A stretch of 64,000 nt of DNA from Lampropedia hyalina DSM 16112 (lineage in GTDB: Bacteria; Pseudomonadota; Gammaproteobacteria; Burkholderiales; Burkholderiaceae_C), in assembly GCF_900129055.1 (NCBI RefSeq), contig NZ_FQUZ01000016.1, positions 1 to 64,000 of the forward strand, written 5' to 3'. Position 1 is the first letter of the stretch, and each line of letters begins with the position of its first letter. Shown here in pieces: positions 1 to 8,693 of the stretch. The notes under the pieces are model-generated. The model searched no databases. It was given only the letters and a program-made list of their open reading frames with translations, and was not told the DNA's origin. The translations under genes were made by a program, and so were the position numbers.

Positions 1-1054
1 CATTGCCCCCCAGCATGTCCCGCGCCAGCCGCGCAATCTCCAGTGCCTTGCCGCAACTGTTGCGCTTGATGATGGAGGTGATCTCCACCGGAGCCTGATG
101 CAGGTCTTTGAGCCGCCCCACTTGCAGGCAGCCTTGCAGCCCCAGGTGGATTTCCGTCAGCGCATCGGCCAGCTTCTTCTGGATGAGCTGGTTGGCCGCC
201 AGCGGACGGCCAAACTGCTTGCGATCCAGTGTGTATTGCCGCGCCACGGCCAGGCAGTCTTCCGCTGCTCCCAGCGCGCCCCAGGCGATGCCGTAGCGCG
301 CACTGTTCAGGCAGGTGAACGGGCCTTTGAGACCACGCACTTCGGGGAAGGCGTTTTCTTCGGGAACGAATACTTCGTCCATGACGATTTCACCGGTGAT
401 GGAGGCCCGCAGGCCCACCTTGCCGTGGATGGCCGGGGCCGACAGCCCTTTCCAGCCCTTCTCCAGCACGAAGCCGCGAATCTGCCCTTCATCGTCCTTG
501 GCCCAGACCACGAATACGTCGGCAATCGGGCTGTTGGTGATCCACATCTTGGAGCCGGACAGGCTGTAGCCGCCTTCGACCGTGCGGGCACGGGTAATCA
601 TGCTGCCGGGGTCGGAGCCGTGGTTGGGTTCGGTCAGGCCAAAGCACCCTATCCATTCGCCCGAGGCGAGTTTGGGCAGGTATTTCTGTTTGGTCGCTTC
701 GTTGCCGAATTCGTTGATGGGTACCATCACCAGCGAGGATTGCACGCTCATCATGGAGCGGTAGCCGGAATCGACGCGCTCGACTTCGCGGGCAATCAGG
801 CCGTAGGCGACGTAGTTCAGGCCCGCGCCGCCGTACTGTTCGGGGATGGTGGCTCCCAGCAGGCCGATCTCGCCCATTTCGCGGAAGATGGCCGGGTCGG
901 TGGATTCGTGGCGGAAGGCCAGTTGCACGCGCGGCTTGAGCTTGTCCTGGGCGTAGGCGTGGGCGGCATCGCGGATCTGGCGTTCGTCTTCGCTGAGCTG
1001 GCTTTCCAGGTTCAGTGGGTCTTCCCATTGGAAGCGGGGCTTGGCGTGCGTCAT
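1..1054 (-). CDS. gcdH: Glutaryl-CoA dehydrogenase, 3' end cut by window edge
   Basis: This acyl-CoA dehydrogenase family flavoenzyme would oxidise and decarboxylate glutaryl-CoA to crotonyl-CoA in the cytoplasm. The visible 351 residues start [20 protein letters not shown] and include [17 protein letters not shown] (FAD/substrate region), the [13 protein letters not shown] segment and ARDMLGGN near the edge, all typical of GcdH rather than ordinary fatty acyl-CoA dehydrogenases. About 45 C-terminal residues, including the catalytic glutamate of the YEGT motif, lie outside the window. The ATG at 1054 is preceded by a purine-rich site. It is the last visible gene of the minus-strand run, 67 bp after an acyl-CoA dehydrogenase. 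It fits the lower pathway, because ring cleavage gives pimeloyl-CoA, which beta-oxidation converts to glutaryl-CoA. Confidence 0.9.
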   Translation of the reverse strand, partial: MTHAKPRFQWEDPLNLESQLSEDERQIRDAAHAYAQDKLKPRVQLAFRHESTDPAIFREMGEIGLLGATIPEQYGGAGLNYVAYGLIAREVERVDSGYRSMMSVQSSLVMVPINEFGNEATKQKYLPKLASGEWIGCFGLTEPNHGSDPGSMITRARTVEGGYSLSGSKMWITNSPIADVFVVWAKDDEGQIRGFVLEKGWKGLSAPAIHGKVGLRASITGEIVMDEVFVPEENAFPEVRGLKGPFTCLNSARYGIAWGALGAAEDCLAVARQYTLDRKQFGRPLAANQLIQKKLADALTEIHLGLQGCLQVGRLKDLHQAPVEITSIIKRNSCGKALEIARLARDMLGGN

Positions 1055-1121
1055 GAGGGGTCTCCTGTTGGGTGTGTTGTGGTGGGAATCGGGATGGCAA
1101 GGGCGGCGTGGCCGCCTTGCC

Positions 1122-2288
1122 TCATGCCTGGGCCTGGCGCAGCAGTTCGCGTCCGATGATGAGTTGCTGCACTTGCGTGGTGCCTTCGTACAGGCGCAGC
1201 AGGCGGGCATCGCGGTAGAAGCGTTCGACCGGGAATTCGTTGATGTAGCCGCTGCCGCCGTGCACCTGCACGCCCCGGTCGGCCACGCGACCGAGCATTT
1301 CGGTGCAGAACAGCTTGGCGCAGGAGACGCGCATGGACACGTCCGGGTCGGAGGCATGGGGCGGCTTCTGGTCGAAGCGGGCCGCCACTTCCTGCACCAG
1401 CGACCAGCCCGCCAGCAGCTCGGCCTGGCTGTCGGCCAGCATGGCCTGCACGAGCTGGAATTCGCCAATGGCCTTGCCGAACTGCTTGCGCTCGCTGGCG
1501 TAGCGGGCCGATTCGTCCAGCACACGTTGCGCCATGCCGCAGGAGACGGCGGAGATGTTCAGGCGACCCCGATCCAGTACCTTCATGGCGGTCTTGAAGC
1601 CCTGGCCTGGCACTCCGCCGATGATGAGCGAGGCGGGCACGCGCACGTTCTCCAGAATGACATCACAGGTCATGGTGCCGCGCTGGCCCATCTTGCGGTC
1701 TTTCTTGCCCAGTTGAATGCCGGGCAGGTCGGCGGGCACGATGAAGGCCGACACGCCAGCCGCACCCGCGCCGCCGGTGCGTGCCATCAGCGTGAAGGCT
1801 CCGGCGCGGGGCGCGTTGGTGATGAAGCGTTTGGTGCCGTTGAGCACATAGTGGTCGCCATCGGCCTCGGCACGGGTCTTGAGCGAGGCGGCATCGGTGC
1901 CCGCGTCCGGCTCGGTCAGCGCGAACGACATGACCAGTTCGCCACTGGCCACGCGCGGCAGGAACTCGGCTTTCTGCTCGGGCGTGCCATCCATCAGAAT
2001 GCCCTGGGAGCCGATGCCGATGTTGGTGCCGAAGACGGAGCGGAATGCCGGGGCGGTGCGGCCCAGCTCGAAGTTCACCAGCACTTCCTGGCCCACCGAC
2101 AGGCCGATGCCGCCGTATTCTTCGGGAACCGTCAGGCCGAACAGGCCCAGTTCCTTCATGTCCTGCACGATGTCGGCGGGCACTTCGTCGTGTTCTTCCA
2201 GGTGGTTTTCGGCGGGGATGAGCCGCTCCTGCACAAAGCGTTGCACAGTGGCGCGCAGCAGCGCGAAGGACTCGTTGTCTAATGCCAT
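1122..2288 (-). CDS. Acyl-CoA dehydrogenase
   Basis: A 388-residue soluble FAD-dependent acyl-CoA dehydrogenase of normal family length. Visible landmarks are EEYGGIGLS in the N-terminal helical domain, [15 protein letters not shown] in the beta domain, and YEGTTQ near the C-terminus, where Glu368 sits at the usual catalytic-base position. It lies 42 bp after aliA and 67 bp before gcdH on the same strand, so it is probably in the same operon. By context it may act on pimeloyl-CoA or another dicarboxyl-CoA made after ring opening. That substrate is inferred from position only. The sequence itself supports nothing more than a generic acyl-CoA dehydrogenase. Confidence 0.88.
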   Translation of the reverse strand: MALDNESFALLRATVQRFVQERLIPAENHLEEHDEVPADIVQDMKELGLFGLTVPEEYGGIGLSVGQEVLVNFELGRTAPAFRSVFGTNIGIGSQGILMDGTPEQKAEFLPRVASGELVMSFALTEPDAGTDAASLKTRAEADGDHYVLNGTKRFITNAPRAGAFTLMARTGGAGAAGVSAFIVPADLPGIQLGKKDRKMGQRGTMTCDVILENVRVPASLIIGGVPGQGFKTAMKVLDRGRLNISAVSCGMAQRVLDESARYASERKQFGKAIGEFQLVQAMLADSQAELLAGWSLVQEVAARFDQKPPHASDPDVSMRVSCAKLFCTEMLGRVADRGVQVHGGSGYINEFPVERFYRDARLLRLYEGTTQVQQLIIGRELLRQAQA

Positions 2289-2330
2289 GGGGAATACCTC
2301 GGTGAATGGTTCTCTGGGGGGCGGGATGGC

Positions 2331-3983
2331 TCAGGCCTGCTGGCCCAGTTCCTGGTGGATGATTTCGCGCAGCTTGAACTTCTGGATCTTTCCCGATGGC
2401 GTGGCGGGCATGGCGGCGCGCACGATGAGTTTCTCCGGGATGTACTGAAGGGCCAGCTTCTGGCTTTTCAGGAATTCCACCATCGAGTCGAAGTCGATGC
2501 TCTGGCCTTCCTTGGGCACGACCACGGCGCAGGCGCGTTCGCCCAGGCGTTCGTCCGGGTAGGCGACGATGGCGGCCAGGGCCACGGCCGGGTGGCGATA
2601 GAGCAGGGTCTCGACTTCCACCACCGGGATGTTCTCGCCGCCACGGATGATGACGTCCTTGCTGCGGCCGGTGATGCGCAGATAGCCCTGTGCGTTGATG
2701 ATGGCCAGATCACCGGTGTCGAACCAGCCGTGCTCGTCGGTGCTGTTGAGCGCGGGGCGTTTCAGGTAGCCGCCGAAGTTGGAGGCCGAACGCACCAGCA
2801 GCCGTCCCTGTTCGCCAGGGTGCAGCGGCTCGCCGTTGATGTCCACGGTCTGGATTTCCACGCCCGGCAGCGGTATGCCATCGGTGGTGACGGCCAGTTC
2901 GTCCGGGTCTTCGGGGCGGATGAGCGTCACCGCGCCGTTCTCGGTCATGCCCCAGGCGGAGATGATCTTCACGCCCAGGGTGTTCTGTGCCTGCTCCACC
3001 AGCGGCCCCGGAATCGGCGCACCGGCGCACAGGAAGGTCTTGAGCGAGGGCACGTCCTGCCCCAGTTCTTCCACCTTGCGCGACAGGTCGGTGAGGAAGG
3101 GCGTGGATGCCATCGTGAAGCTGGCCTGCTCGGCGCGGATCAGCTCCACGGCCTTGGTCGCCTCCCACACGTCCTGCAACACGGCAGTGGCGCGCAGCAG
3201 CACGGGCATGATGAGGCCGTACATGAAGCCGGTCTGGTGTGCCATCGGCGAGGCCATCAGCACCACATCGTCCTGCCCCAGGTGCAGCCGCTGGGCGTAG
3301 GGAATGATGTTGGCGAACACGGTGTTGGCGGTGTGCATCACGCCCTTGGGCTCGCCAGTGGTGCCGGACGTGTACATCAGTTGCGTGACATCGTCCGGGC
3401 CGGGGCGGTTTTCGCTCAGGATTTGCGCGGCATTGGTCTTGGTTTCCCATTCCGGGCGGGTCAGCAGGGCCTCGTAGCTGTTGTCGCCTTCGCCACCGAC
3501 CACGATGATGTGCCGCAGCGCGGGCAAGTCGGGCTTGAGGCTGGTGAGCATCTGCTCGAAGTCGAAGCGGCGGAACACCTTGGGCACGATGACGACCTTG
3601 GCCTCGCCATGCGCCAGCATGAAGGAAAGCTCGCGCTCGCGGAAGATGTGCATCAGCGGATTGACCACCGCGCCAATGCGCGAGCAGGCCAGATAGGTGA
3701 GGGTGAACTCCCACCAGTTGGGCAACTGCATGGCCACCACATCGTTCTTGCGCACGCCCAGGCGGTGCAGGCCCACGGCAATGCGGTCGGCCAGCCGGGC
3801 CAGCTCGGCGTAGGTGAAGCGGCGGGTGTCGCCGTTTTCCACGCGCACGGCGGTGAGGGCGATCTTGTCCGGGAAGTCGCGGGCGGCGGCATCGAGTTCG
3901 TCGTTGATGGTGCGGTCGTGCCACCAGCCCTTGGCAATGCTTTCCTCGCGCCGGGCGGGGATGAGTACAGCGTCAAAATTCAT
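2331..3983 (-). CDS. aliA: Cyclohexanecarboxylate-CoA ligase
   Basis: An AMP-forming acyl-CoA synthetase of 550 residues that would activate cyclohexanecarboxylate with ATP and CoA. The P-loop YTSGTTGEPKG is at about 204-214, followed by AWGMTEN, GWFDTGDLA and GRSKDVIIRGGENI, and the adenylating lysine is in PSGKIQKFK near the C-terminus. The N-terminus, MNFDAVLIPARREESIAKGW, resembles AliA of Rhodopseudomonas as I remember it. The open frame extends 57 codons upstream, but that stretch is low-complexity Pro/Arg and unlike the family, so I chose the ATG at 3983. It lies 130 bp after aliB and upstream of two more dehydrogenases, matching the first step of this pathway. Confidence 0.85.
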   Translation of the reverse strand: MNFDAVLIPARREESIAKGWWHDRTINDELDAAARDFPDKIALTAVRVENGDTRRFTYAELARLADRIAVGLHRLGVRKNDVVAMQLPNWWEFTLTYLACSRIGAVVNPLMHIFRERELSFMLAHGEAKVVIVPKVFRRFDFEQMLTSLKPDLPALRHIIVVGGEGDNSYEALLTRPEWETKTNAAQILSENRPGPDDVTQLMYTSGTTGEPKGVMHTANTVFANIIPYAQRLHLGQDDVVLMASPMAHQTGFMYGLIMPVLLRATAVLQDVWEATKAVELIRAEQASFTMASTPFLTDLSRKVEELGQDVPSLKTFLCAGAPIPGPLVEQAQNTLGVKIISAWGMTENGAVTLIRPEDPDELAVTTDGIPLPGVEIQTVDINGEPLHPGEQGRLLVRSASNFGGYLKRPALNSTDEHGWFDTGDLAIINAQGYLRITGRSKDVIIRGGENIPVVEVETLLYRHPAVALAAIVAYPDERLGERACAVVVPKEGQSIDFDSMVEFLKSQKLALQYIPEKLIVRAAMPATPSGKIQKFKLREIIHQELGQQA

Positions 3984-4113
3984 GTGTGTCTCCGAATGTT
4001 CCTGGAAGTGAACGGTTGCGTTGGTTTTTTCATCGCTGGGGTGCAAGCCTGGCCCCCGGTGCGGGCGGGGGATGGCTCGTCTGGTGGTGCGGGAGATGGG
4101 GGCGCGAATCGAA

Positions 4114-5277
4114 TCAGGCGGGCACGGCCTGGCGACCGGCGCGGGTGCGGGCAATGATGGTTTTCATGATCTGCGCCGTGCCATCACCGATCTGGAAGCC
4201 CAGCACGTCGCGCAGGCGTTGCTCCATCAGGCCCCGGTCATAGCCGCCGTGGCCGTGCGTGAGCAGGCACTGGTGCACCACGTCGTAGGCCAGCTTGGGT
4301 GCCCACCACTTGCACATGGCCGCCTCGGCACTGTGGGGCAGCTTGCGGTCGTTCAGCCACAGGGCTTGCAGGCACAGCAGGCGCGCGGCTTCCACCTGGG
4401 TTTCATGGTCTGCCAGAGGGTGCGATACGCCCTGGAAGGCGGTCAGCGGCTTGCCGAAGGCATCGCGCTGGGCGGCGTATTCCCAGGTTTCTTCCAGTGC
4501 AACCTTCGCCACCGCCAGCACTTGCAGGCCGATGAGCGCGCGCGAGAAGTCAAATCCCTGCATCACCTGCACAAAGCCCTTGTTCTCGTCGCCCAGGCGG
4601 TGATTGACGGGAATGCGCACATTCTCGAAAAAGATGGAGCCACGCCCGATGGCGCGTTGCCCGTGGCAGTCGAAGCGGTTGGTGGTGATGCCGGGCGTGT
4701 CCAGCGGCACGAACAGTGCGGTCACGCCGTGCGCTGCCGATTCGGGCGTGCCGGTGCGACCGAACACCACGGCGGCACCGGCCTGGTCGGCGGCAGAAAT
4801 CGAGGTTTTCTCACCGTTGAGGATGTAGCTGTCGCCATCGCGCTCCACCTTCAGGCGCAGATTGCCCGCATCGGAGCCGCCGCGCGGCTCGGTCAGCGCA
4901 ATTGCAATGATGGTCTCGCCTGCGGTGAGTTTTTGCAGCCACGGCTGCACGACTTCCGGCTCGCCGTAGGTGGAGAGAATCTTGCCGTTGAGCGAGGCCA
5001 GCAGGTTGATGTAGCTGATGGACAGGTCGGCGCGGGCGATTTCCTCGTGAATCACGCCCGCTGCCAGACAGCCCATGCCCTGACCGCCGAAGGCTTCGGG
5101 CAACTCCGGTGCAATGAAGCCCATCTCGCCCATGGCCCGCATGATGTCGCGGTCGAGCACGCGCGTCTGGTCGCGCTCCTGAAAGCCCGGTGCAATGCGG
5201 GCAGTGGCGAAACGCCTGGCGTGTTCGGCCAGGGCAACGAGGTCTTCATCCAGATAGGGGTTGGCGGTGTGGCTCAT
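4114..5277 (-). CDS. aliB: Cyclohexanecarboxyl-CoA dehydrogenase
   Basis: A 387-residue acyl-CoA dehydrogenase, probably forming cyclohex-1-ene-1-carboxyl-CoA. The segments AIALTEPRGGSDAGNLRL, LNGEKTSISAADQAG and CHGQRAIGRGSIFFENVRIP are features I associate with the AliB subgroup. At the usual catalytic-base position, IYEGT in most relatives, this protein reads IGDGTAQ, so Asp365 replaces glutamate. Asp at this point has been reported for alicyclic acyl-CoA dehydrogenases. The frame stays open 71 codons upstream, but that part translates to non-homologous sequence covering a terminator, so the ATG at 5277 is preferred. It is followed by aliA and preceded by badI across a 227-bp gap that contains terminators. 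Confidence 0.83.
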   Translation of the reverse strand: MSHTANPYLDEDLVALAEHARRFATARIAPGFQERDQTRVLDRDIMRAMGEMGFIAPELPEAFGGQGMGCLAAGVIHEEIARADLSISYINLLASLNGKILSTYGEPEVVQPWLQKLTAGETIIAIALTEPRGGSDAGNLRLKVERDGDSYILNGEKTSISAADQAGAAVVFGRTGTPESAAHGVTALFVPLDTPGITTNRFDCHGQRAIGRGSIFFENVRIPVNHRLGDENKGFVQVMQGFDFSRALIGLQVLAVAKVALEETWEYAAQRDAFGKPLTAFQGVSHPLADHETQVEAARLLCLQALWLNDRKLPHSAEAAMCKWWAPKLAYDVVHQCLLTHGHGGYDRGLMEQRLRDVLGFQIGDGTAQIMKTIIARTRAGRQAVPA

Positions 5278-5460
5278 GCTTGTCTCCGTGTCGGGCGGGC
5301 GTTCTTCGGGTGTGCAGGGGTGCGGTGATCGGGCCGGAGCAGAGGCACACCGACCCGTGCGGCCTGGGGGCGTACCCCAGGGCTGTGAATGGAACCATCG
5401 AAAAAAAACGGTGCTGCCGTCAAAAAGGAAGAGAGAAAAAACACAGCAGCACCGGTTTGC

Positions 5461-5492
5461 AAAAAAAGGGGTATGCCACCGTGGCGGCATAC
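5461..5492 (-). terminator. Intrinsic terminator after badI
   Basis: Read on the minus strand, a 7-bp stem (GTATGCC/GGCATAC, bases 5471-5477 and 5486-5492) is followed within three bases by seven T residues (A run at 5461-5467). It begins 12 bp after the badI stop. A second, weaker candidate lies further along the same strand: CGGTGCTGC at 5409-5417 pairs with GCAGCACCG at 5446-5454 around a 28-base loop and is followed by eight T residues (5401-5408). Confidence 0.6.
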
Positions 5493-5504
5493 GGGTGCGG
5501 TGGC

Positions 5505-6302
5505 TTACTTCGCGTGCTTGCGGAATTCCGGCTTGCGCTTTTCCTTCAGCGCGGCCACGCCTTCGCGGGATTCCTCGGTGTCGTAGTACAGGCGCAGGGC
5601 GTACATGCCCAGTCCGGCGATACCAGTCTGGTGCGCGGTGTCGGCGTTGAAGGAACGCTTGGCAATCGCAATCGCCGTGGGGCTGCGCTCGCTGATTTCC
5701 TCACCCCACTGCTGCACGGTTTCGTCGAGCTTGTCGTGCGGCACGCAGAGGTTGGCCAGCCCGATTTCCACGGCTTCCTGGCCGCTGTAGCGTTTGTTCA
5801 GGTACCAGATTTCCCGCGCCTTCTTCTCGCCGACCACGCGGGCCAGGAATGCGGTGCCAAAGCCGGGATCGACCGAACCCATCTTCGGGCCGACCTGACC
5901 CATGATGGCCTTCTCGGACACGATGGTCAGGTCGCAGATGGTCGCCAGCACATTGCCGCCGCCAATCGCATAGCCCTGCACGCGGGCAATCACTGGCTTG
6001 GGCACGTCGCGGATGGCGGTGTGCAACTCTTCCATCGGAAGGCCAATCGTGCCACGGCCGTCGTAGTTGCCGTCGTGGGCCGACTGGTCGCCGCCGGTAC
6101 AGAAGGCTTTTTCGCCCGCGCCGGTCAGCACGATGCAGCCCACCTCGCGGTCGTAGCCTGCGCGGTTCAGGGCCTTGATGATTTCGTCACAGGTCTGGCC
6201 CCGGAAGGCGTTCATCTTGTCCGGGCGGTTGATGGTGATCCAGGCAACGTGGTTGCGGACTTCGTACAGGATGTCTTCAAAAACGGGCAGCGGTGCGGCC
6301 AT
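5505..6302 (-). CDS. badI: 2-ketocyclohexanecarboxyl-CoA hydrolase
   Basis: A crotonase-superfamily enzyme of 265 residues that would open the ring of 2-ketocyclohexanecarboxyl-CoA hydrolytically to give pimeloyl-CoA. The oxyanion-hole segments are CTGGDQSAHDG and GYAIGGGNVLATICDLTI, followed by GPKMGSVDPGFGTAFLARVVG and KKAREIWYLNKRYS. The latter two resemble BadI and the related MenB rather than enoyl-CoA hydratases. The ATG at 6302 starts MAAPLPVFEDILYEV and is preceded by an AGGAGA-type site. It follows badH by 54 bp, so the two are probably co-transcribed. A terminator directly downstream suggests badHI forms its own transcript. Confidence 0.9.
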   Translation of the reverse strand: MAAPLPVFEDILYEVRNHVAWITINRPDKMNAFRGQTCDEIIKALNRAGYDREVGCIVLTGAGEKAFCTGGDQSAHDGNYDGRGTIGLPMEELHTAIRDVPKPVIARVQGYAIGGGNVLATICDLTIVSEKAIMGQVGPKMGSVDPGFGTAFLARVVGEKKAREIWYLNKRYSGQEAVEIGLANLCVPHDKLDETVQQWGEEISERSPTAIAIAKRSFNADTAHQTGIAGLGMYALRLYYDTEESREGVAALKEKRKPEFRKHAK

Positions 6303-6356
6303 GGGTGTCTCCTAGTGCTGGTGATTGGGGGAATGAGGGAATGGGGTGAGAGAAAA

Positions 6357-7124
6357 TCAGCCGTTCATCGTCAGGCCGCCGGACACGCTGATGACCTGTC
6401 CGGTGATGAACGCAGCCTCGTCACTGCCGAAGAAGGCAATGGCGGAGGCCAGATCGTCGGGCTGGCCCAGGCGGCCCAGTGGAATGGCTTTGGTGAAGGC
6501 TTCGATGAGCTTTTCCGGATTGGGCGCGCCTTCGGCCACACCGGCCAGCAGGGCCGTGTCGGTCGGGCCGGGGCAGACCACGTTCAGCGTGATGTTGTGG
6601 CGGGCGTGCTCGCGCGCCAGCGTCTTGCTGAACGACACCAGCCCACCTTTGCAGGCCGCATACACGGCCTCGCCGGAGGAGCCGACGCGCGCGGCGTCCG
6701 ACGCGACATTGACGATGCGGCCATACTTGCGCTCCACCATGCCCGGCAGCACCGCGTGGTGCAGGTTCAGCGCGCCCACCAGATTGATGGCGATCAGCTT
6801 GTCCCACTCCTGCGGCACGGTCTTGGTGAAGGGCTTGAACACATCCCAGCCCGCGTTGTTCACCAGCACATCAATCGGGCCAAGCTGCTGCTGCACACCG
6901 GCCACGCCTGCATCCACGCTGGCACGGTCGGTGATGTCCACTTTGAACGCTGCCGCCTGGCCGCCTGCGGCCGTGATTTCGTCGGCCACTTTCTGGCCGG
7001 CTTCGAGATTCAGGTCAAAAATGGCGACCTTGGCTCCTTCCGCGCCAAAGCGGCGTGCCGTGGCACTGCCGATGCCGCCTGCGCCGCCTGTTACGATGAC
7101 TGTCTTCCCGGTGAGTTTGGACAT
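6357..7124 (-). CDS. badH: 2-hydroxycyclohexanecarboxyl-CoA dehydrogenase
   Basis: A short-chain dehydrogenase/reductase of 255 residues that would oxidise 2-hydroxycyclohexanecarboxyl-CoA to the keto form with NAD+. The nucleotide motif TGGAGGIG is at 12-19, NNAG at about 89-92, a serine near 142, and the catalytic YAACK has Tyr155 and Lys159. The ATG at 7124 begins MSKLTGKTVIVTGG. The 45 extra upstream codons of the open frame run through the promoter and are not coding. As the first gene of the minus-strand cluster, divergent from badR across 166 bp, it is probably the main regulated promoter target. SDR substrate specificity comes from context with badI and aliAB. Confidence 0.85.
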   Translation of the reverse strand: MSKLTGKTVIVTGGAGGIGSATARRFGAEGAKVAIFDLNLEAGQKVADEITAAGGQAAAFKVDITDRASVDAGVAGVQQQLGPIDVLVNNAGWDVFKPFTKTVPQEWDKLIAINLVGALNLHHAVLPGMVERKYGRIVNVASDAARVGSSGEAVYAACKGGLVSFSKTLAREHARHNITLNVVCPGPTDTALLAGVAEGAPNPEKLIEAFTKAIPLGRLGQPDDLASAIAFFGSDEAAFITGQVISVSGGLTMNG

Positions 7125-7217
7125 GCAATGGTCTCCTGAGTGGTGGTTGAAGTGAGAGAAGGCAATCGGGTGACGATGGGATGTCAAGCATCCTGTCTCC
7201 CGCTCAATTAAGACAAT

Positions 7218-7246
7218 ATATTTACCTAAAAACCGGAATCGGTCAA
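7218..7246 (-). promoter_or_regulatory. Candidate sigma-70 promoter of badHI
   Basis: On the minus strand a TTGACC -35 hexamer (7241-7246) and an AAATAT -10 (7218-7223) are separated by 17 bp, about 90 bp upstream of the badH ATG. The surrounding DNA is much more AT-rich than the flanking genes. Confidence 0.5.
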
Positions 7247-7265
7247 ATTCTTTTTGCAACGTCTC

Positions 7266-7285
7266 TATAGGGATTTCCCCTTATA
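7266..7285. promoter_or_regulatory. Palindrome next to badR, possible BadR operator
   Basis: A 20-bp imperfect inverted repeat (TATAGGG...CCCCTTATA) ends 5 bp before the badR ATG and lies upstream of the badH promoter. MarR proteins usually bind palindromes of about this size, so autoregulation is plausible. The assignment is inferred from position and symmetry only. Confidence 0.35.
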
Positions 7286-7290
7286 ACAGC

Positions 7291-7806
7291 ATGGATAACC
7301 AGAAAAACAACCAGATAGCGAAGAATGAACTTGCCAACCGCCTGTTCTTCAGACTTTATCAATGTGCAAATATGTTGCATAAAACGGGCAGCCGCGCACT
7401 GGAAGACGAAGGGCTGACCACGCAGCAGTGGGCGGTGCTGGGAGCCTTGTCCAGACCGCAGGTGCAAGAGGGCATGAGCGTGGGCGATCTGGCGCGCTAC
7501 CTGATGGTGAGCCGTCAGAACCTGTCGGGACTCATCAGCCGCATGGAGCGTGATGGGCACGTTGCCATCGTCCCGGACGCACGCGACCGGCGTTCGCGCA
7601 TCGTGCAGATGACCGAGGCGGGGCAGTGCGTATGGAGCGAACTGGCGGCCCCGAAAATCCAGCAGTACTACGAGTTTCTGTTGGAAGACTTCTCCATCAA
7701 CGACCTCACCCACACTCTGCACTACCTGCTGAAAATGCTCGACGGAATGGTCAAGCTCGACCAGCAATGGCAGCAGGATCGGCCCGATGCGGGGGATGGG
7801 GAGTGA
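7291..7806 (+). CDS. badR: MarR family regulator of the alicyclic acid cluster
   Basis: A 171-residue winged helix-turn-helix protein of the MarR family. The DNA-binding part includes LTTQQWAVLGAL, LARYLMVSRQNLSGLISRMERDGHV and the wing DARDRRSRIVQMTEAG, flanked by helices for dimerisation. MarR proteins of this kind often respond to CoA thioesters or aromatic acids and lift repression. It is divergent from badHI and the only regulator beside the cluster, which supports control of these genes by analogy with BadR of Rhodopseudomonas. It ends 3 bp before the convergent hemD. The function as BadR is inferred from context; the MarR family is clear. Confidence 0.82.
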   Translation: MDNQKNNQIAKNELANRLFFRLYQCANMLHKTGSRALEDEGLTTQQWAVLGALSRPQVQEGMSVGDLARYLMVSRQNLSGLISRMERDGHVAIVPDARDRRSRIVQMTEAGQCVWSELAAPKIQQYYEFLLEDFSINDLTHTLHYLLKMLDGMVKLDQQWQQDRPDAGDGE

Positions 7807-7809
7807 GTG

Positions 7810-8607
7810 TTAAGGCCGCGCCGTGACAGTTGCCACCACCGAGTCCAGATCGGGTCGGCAGGTCTGTACCGTGCCAAAGCCGATGGCCTGGGCGGTGGCG
7901 GCGATGCGCGGATGGGTGGCGAGGGCGGTGCAGCGCGACCAGTCGGCAGCGGGCATCAACTGCTGCAAGTGCGCCAGTGCCTGGGAGCTGCTGCACAGCC
8001 AGGTTGCGCAGCTGTGGGCGGCCTGGGTTGCCAGTGCGTGTTCAGCGGGTGACCAGATGGGGCAGCGGCGTTCATAGACGGCAAGAAACTCGCATTCGGC
8101 CCCGCGTTGCCGGATTTGCCGTGCCAGCCAGTCGCGTCCCTGACCGGATGGTGTGGCAGCCGCACCGGCATCCTGCCCGCGCAGGATCAGGATGCGTGAT
8201 GGGGCGTGGACTTGTGCCTGCACCGTTTGCCAGAGGGTTTCGGATTCAAACTGCGCGGCATTGGCGGCGGGCTGGTCGATTTGCGCAGCGGCAAAGCCTT
8301 GCTGTTGCAACGCGGTGGCCGTGCCGGGGCCGGGTGCCCACAGGCGCGGCAGAACGTGACCAGACTGGCGGGTGGCTTGCCATGCAGCGTGCAGCGTGGC
8401 ATTGCAGAAATGCGCCACCGCGCTGGGGCTGACGAACACCAGGGCCTGCCATGTGTGCAGGCGCAGGGCTGCCGCAGCGTGGGCCTGTGTCTCCCAGCCG
8501 CTGGGAGCAATATCGATCAGGGGCAGTGCTTGCGCCTCGATGCCCCGCAGTGCCAGTTGCCTCTGCCACGACTCGGCCTGTGCGCGGGGACGGGTGAGCA
8601 GGAGCAT
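7810..8607 (-). CDS. hemD: Uroporphyrinogen-III synthase
   Basis: A 265-residue HemD that would cyclise hydroxymethylbilane to uroporphyrinogen III in tetrapyrrole synthesis. The family is weakly conserved but recognisable here: LLLTRPRAQAESWQRQLALRG at the N-terminus, VFVSPSAVAHF, LWAPGPGTATAL and a C-terminal ATHPRIAATAQAIGFG. The frame remains open upstream through the SRP RNA gene, giving an implausible 607-codon frame. The ATG at 8607 (MLLLTRP) is the family start. The usual partner hemC is not beside it. It converges with badR with a 3-bp gap. No promoter is obvious in the 86 bp between it and ffs, so read-through from ffs is possible. Confidence 0.88.
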   Translation of the reverse strand: MLLLTRPRAQAESWQRQLALRGIEAQALPLIDIAPSGWETQAHAAAALRLHTWQALVFVSPSAVAHFCNATLHAAWQATRQSGHVLPRLWAPGPGTATALQQQGFAAAQIDQPAANAAQFESETLWQTVQAQVHAPSRILILRGQDAGAAATPSGQGRDWLARQIRQRGAECEFLAVYERRCPIWSPAEHALATQAAHSCATWLCSSSQALAHLQQLMPAADWSRCTALATHPRIAATAQAIGFGTVQTCRPDLDSVVATVTARP

Positions 8608-8693
8608 GGAGCGGGAAGGAGAAGTCGGCGCAGATGCGCTGTGGGGAGTGTGTGGGTTGCATAAAAGAACCACCACACAAAAGAAGGAGGTGA

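Noticed and set aside
2355-4157. 600-codon open frame on the plus strand opposite aliA
   Set aside because: It is the antisense shadow of aliA, rich in His/Gly/Val/Gln from reversed codons, with no family-like motif.
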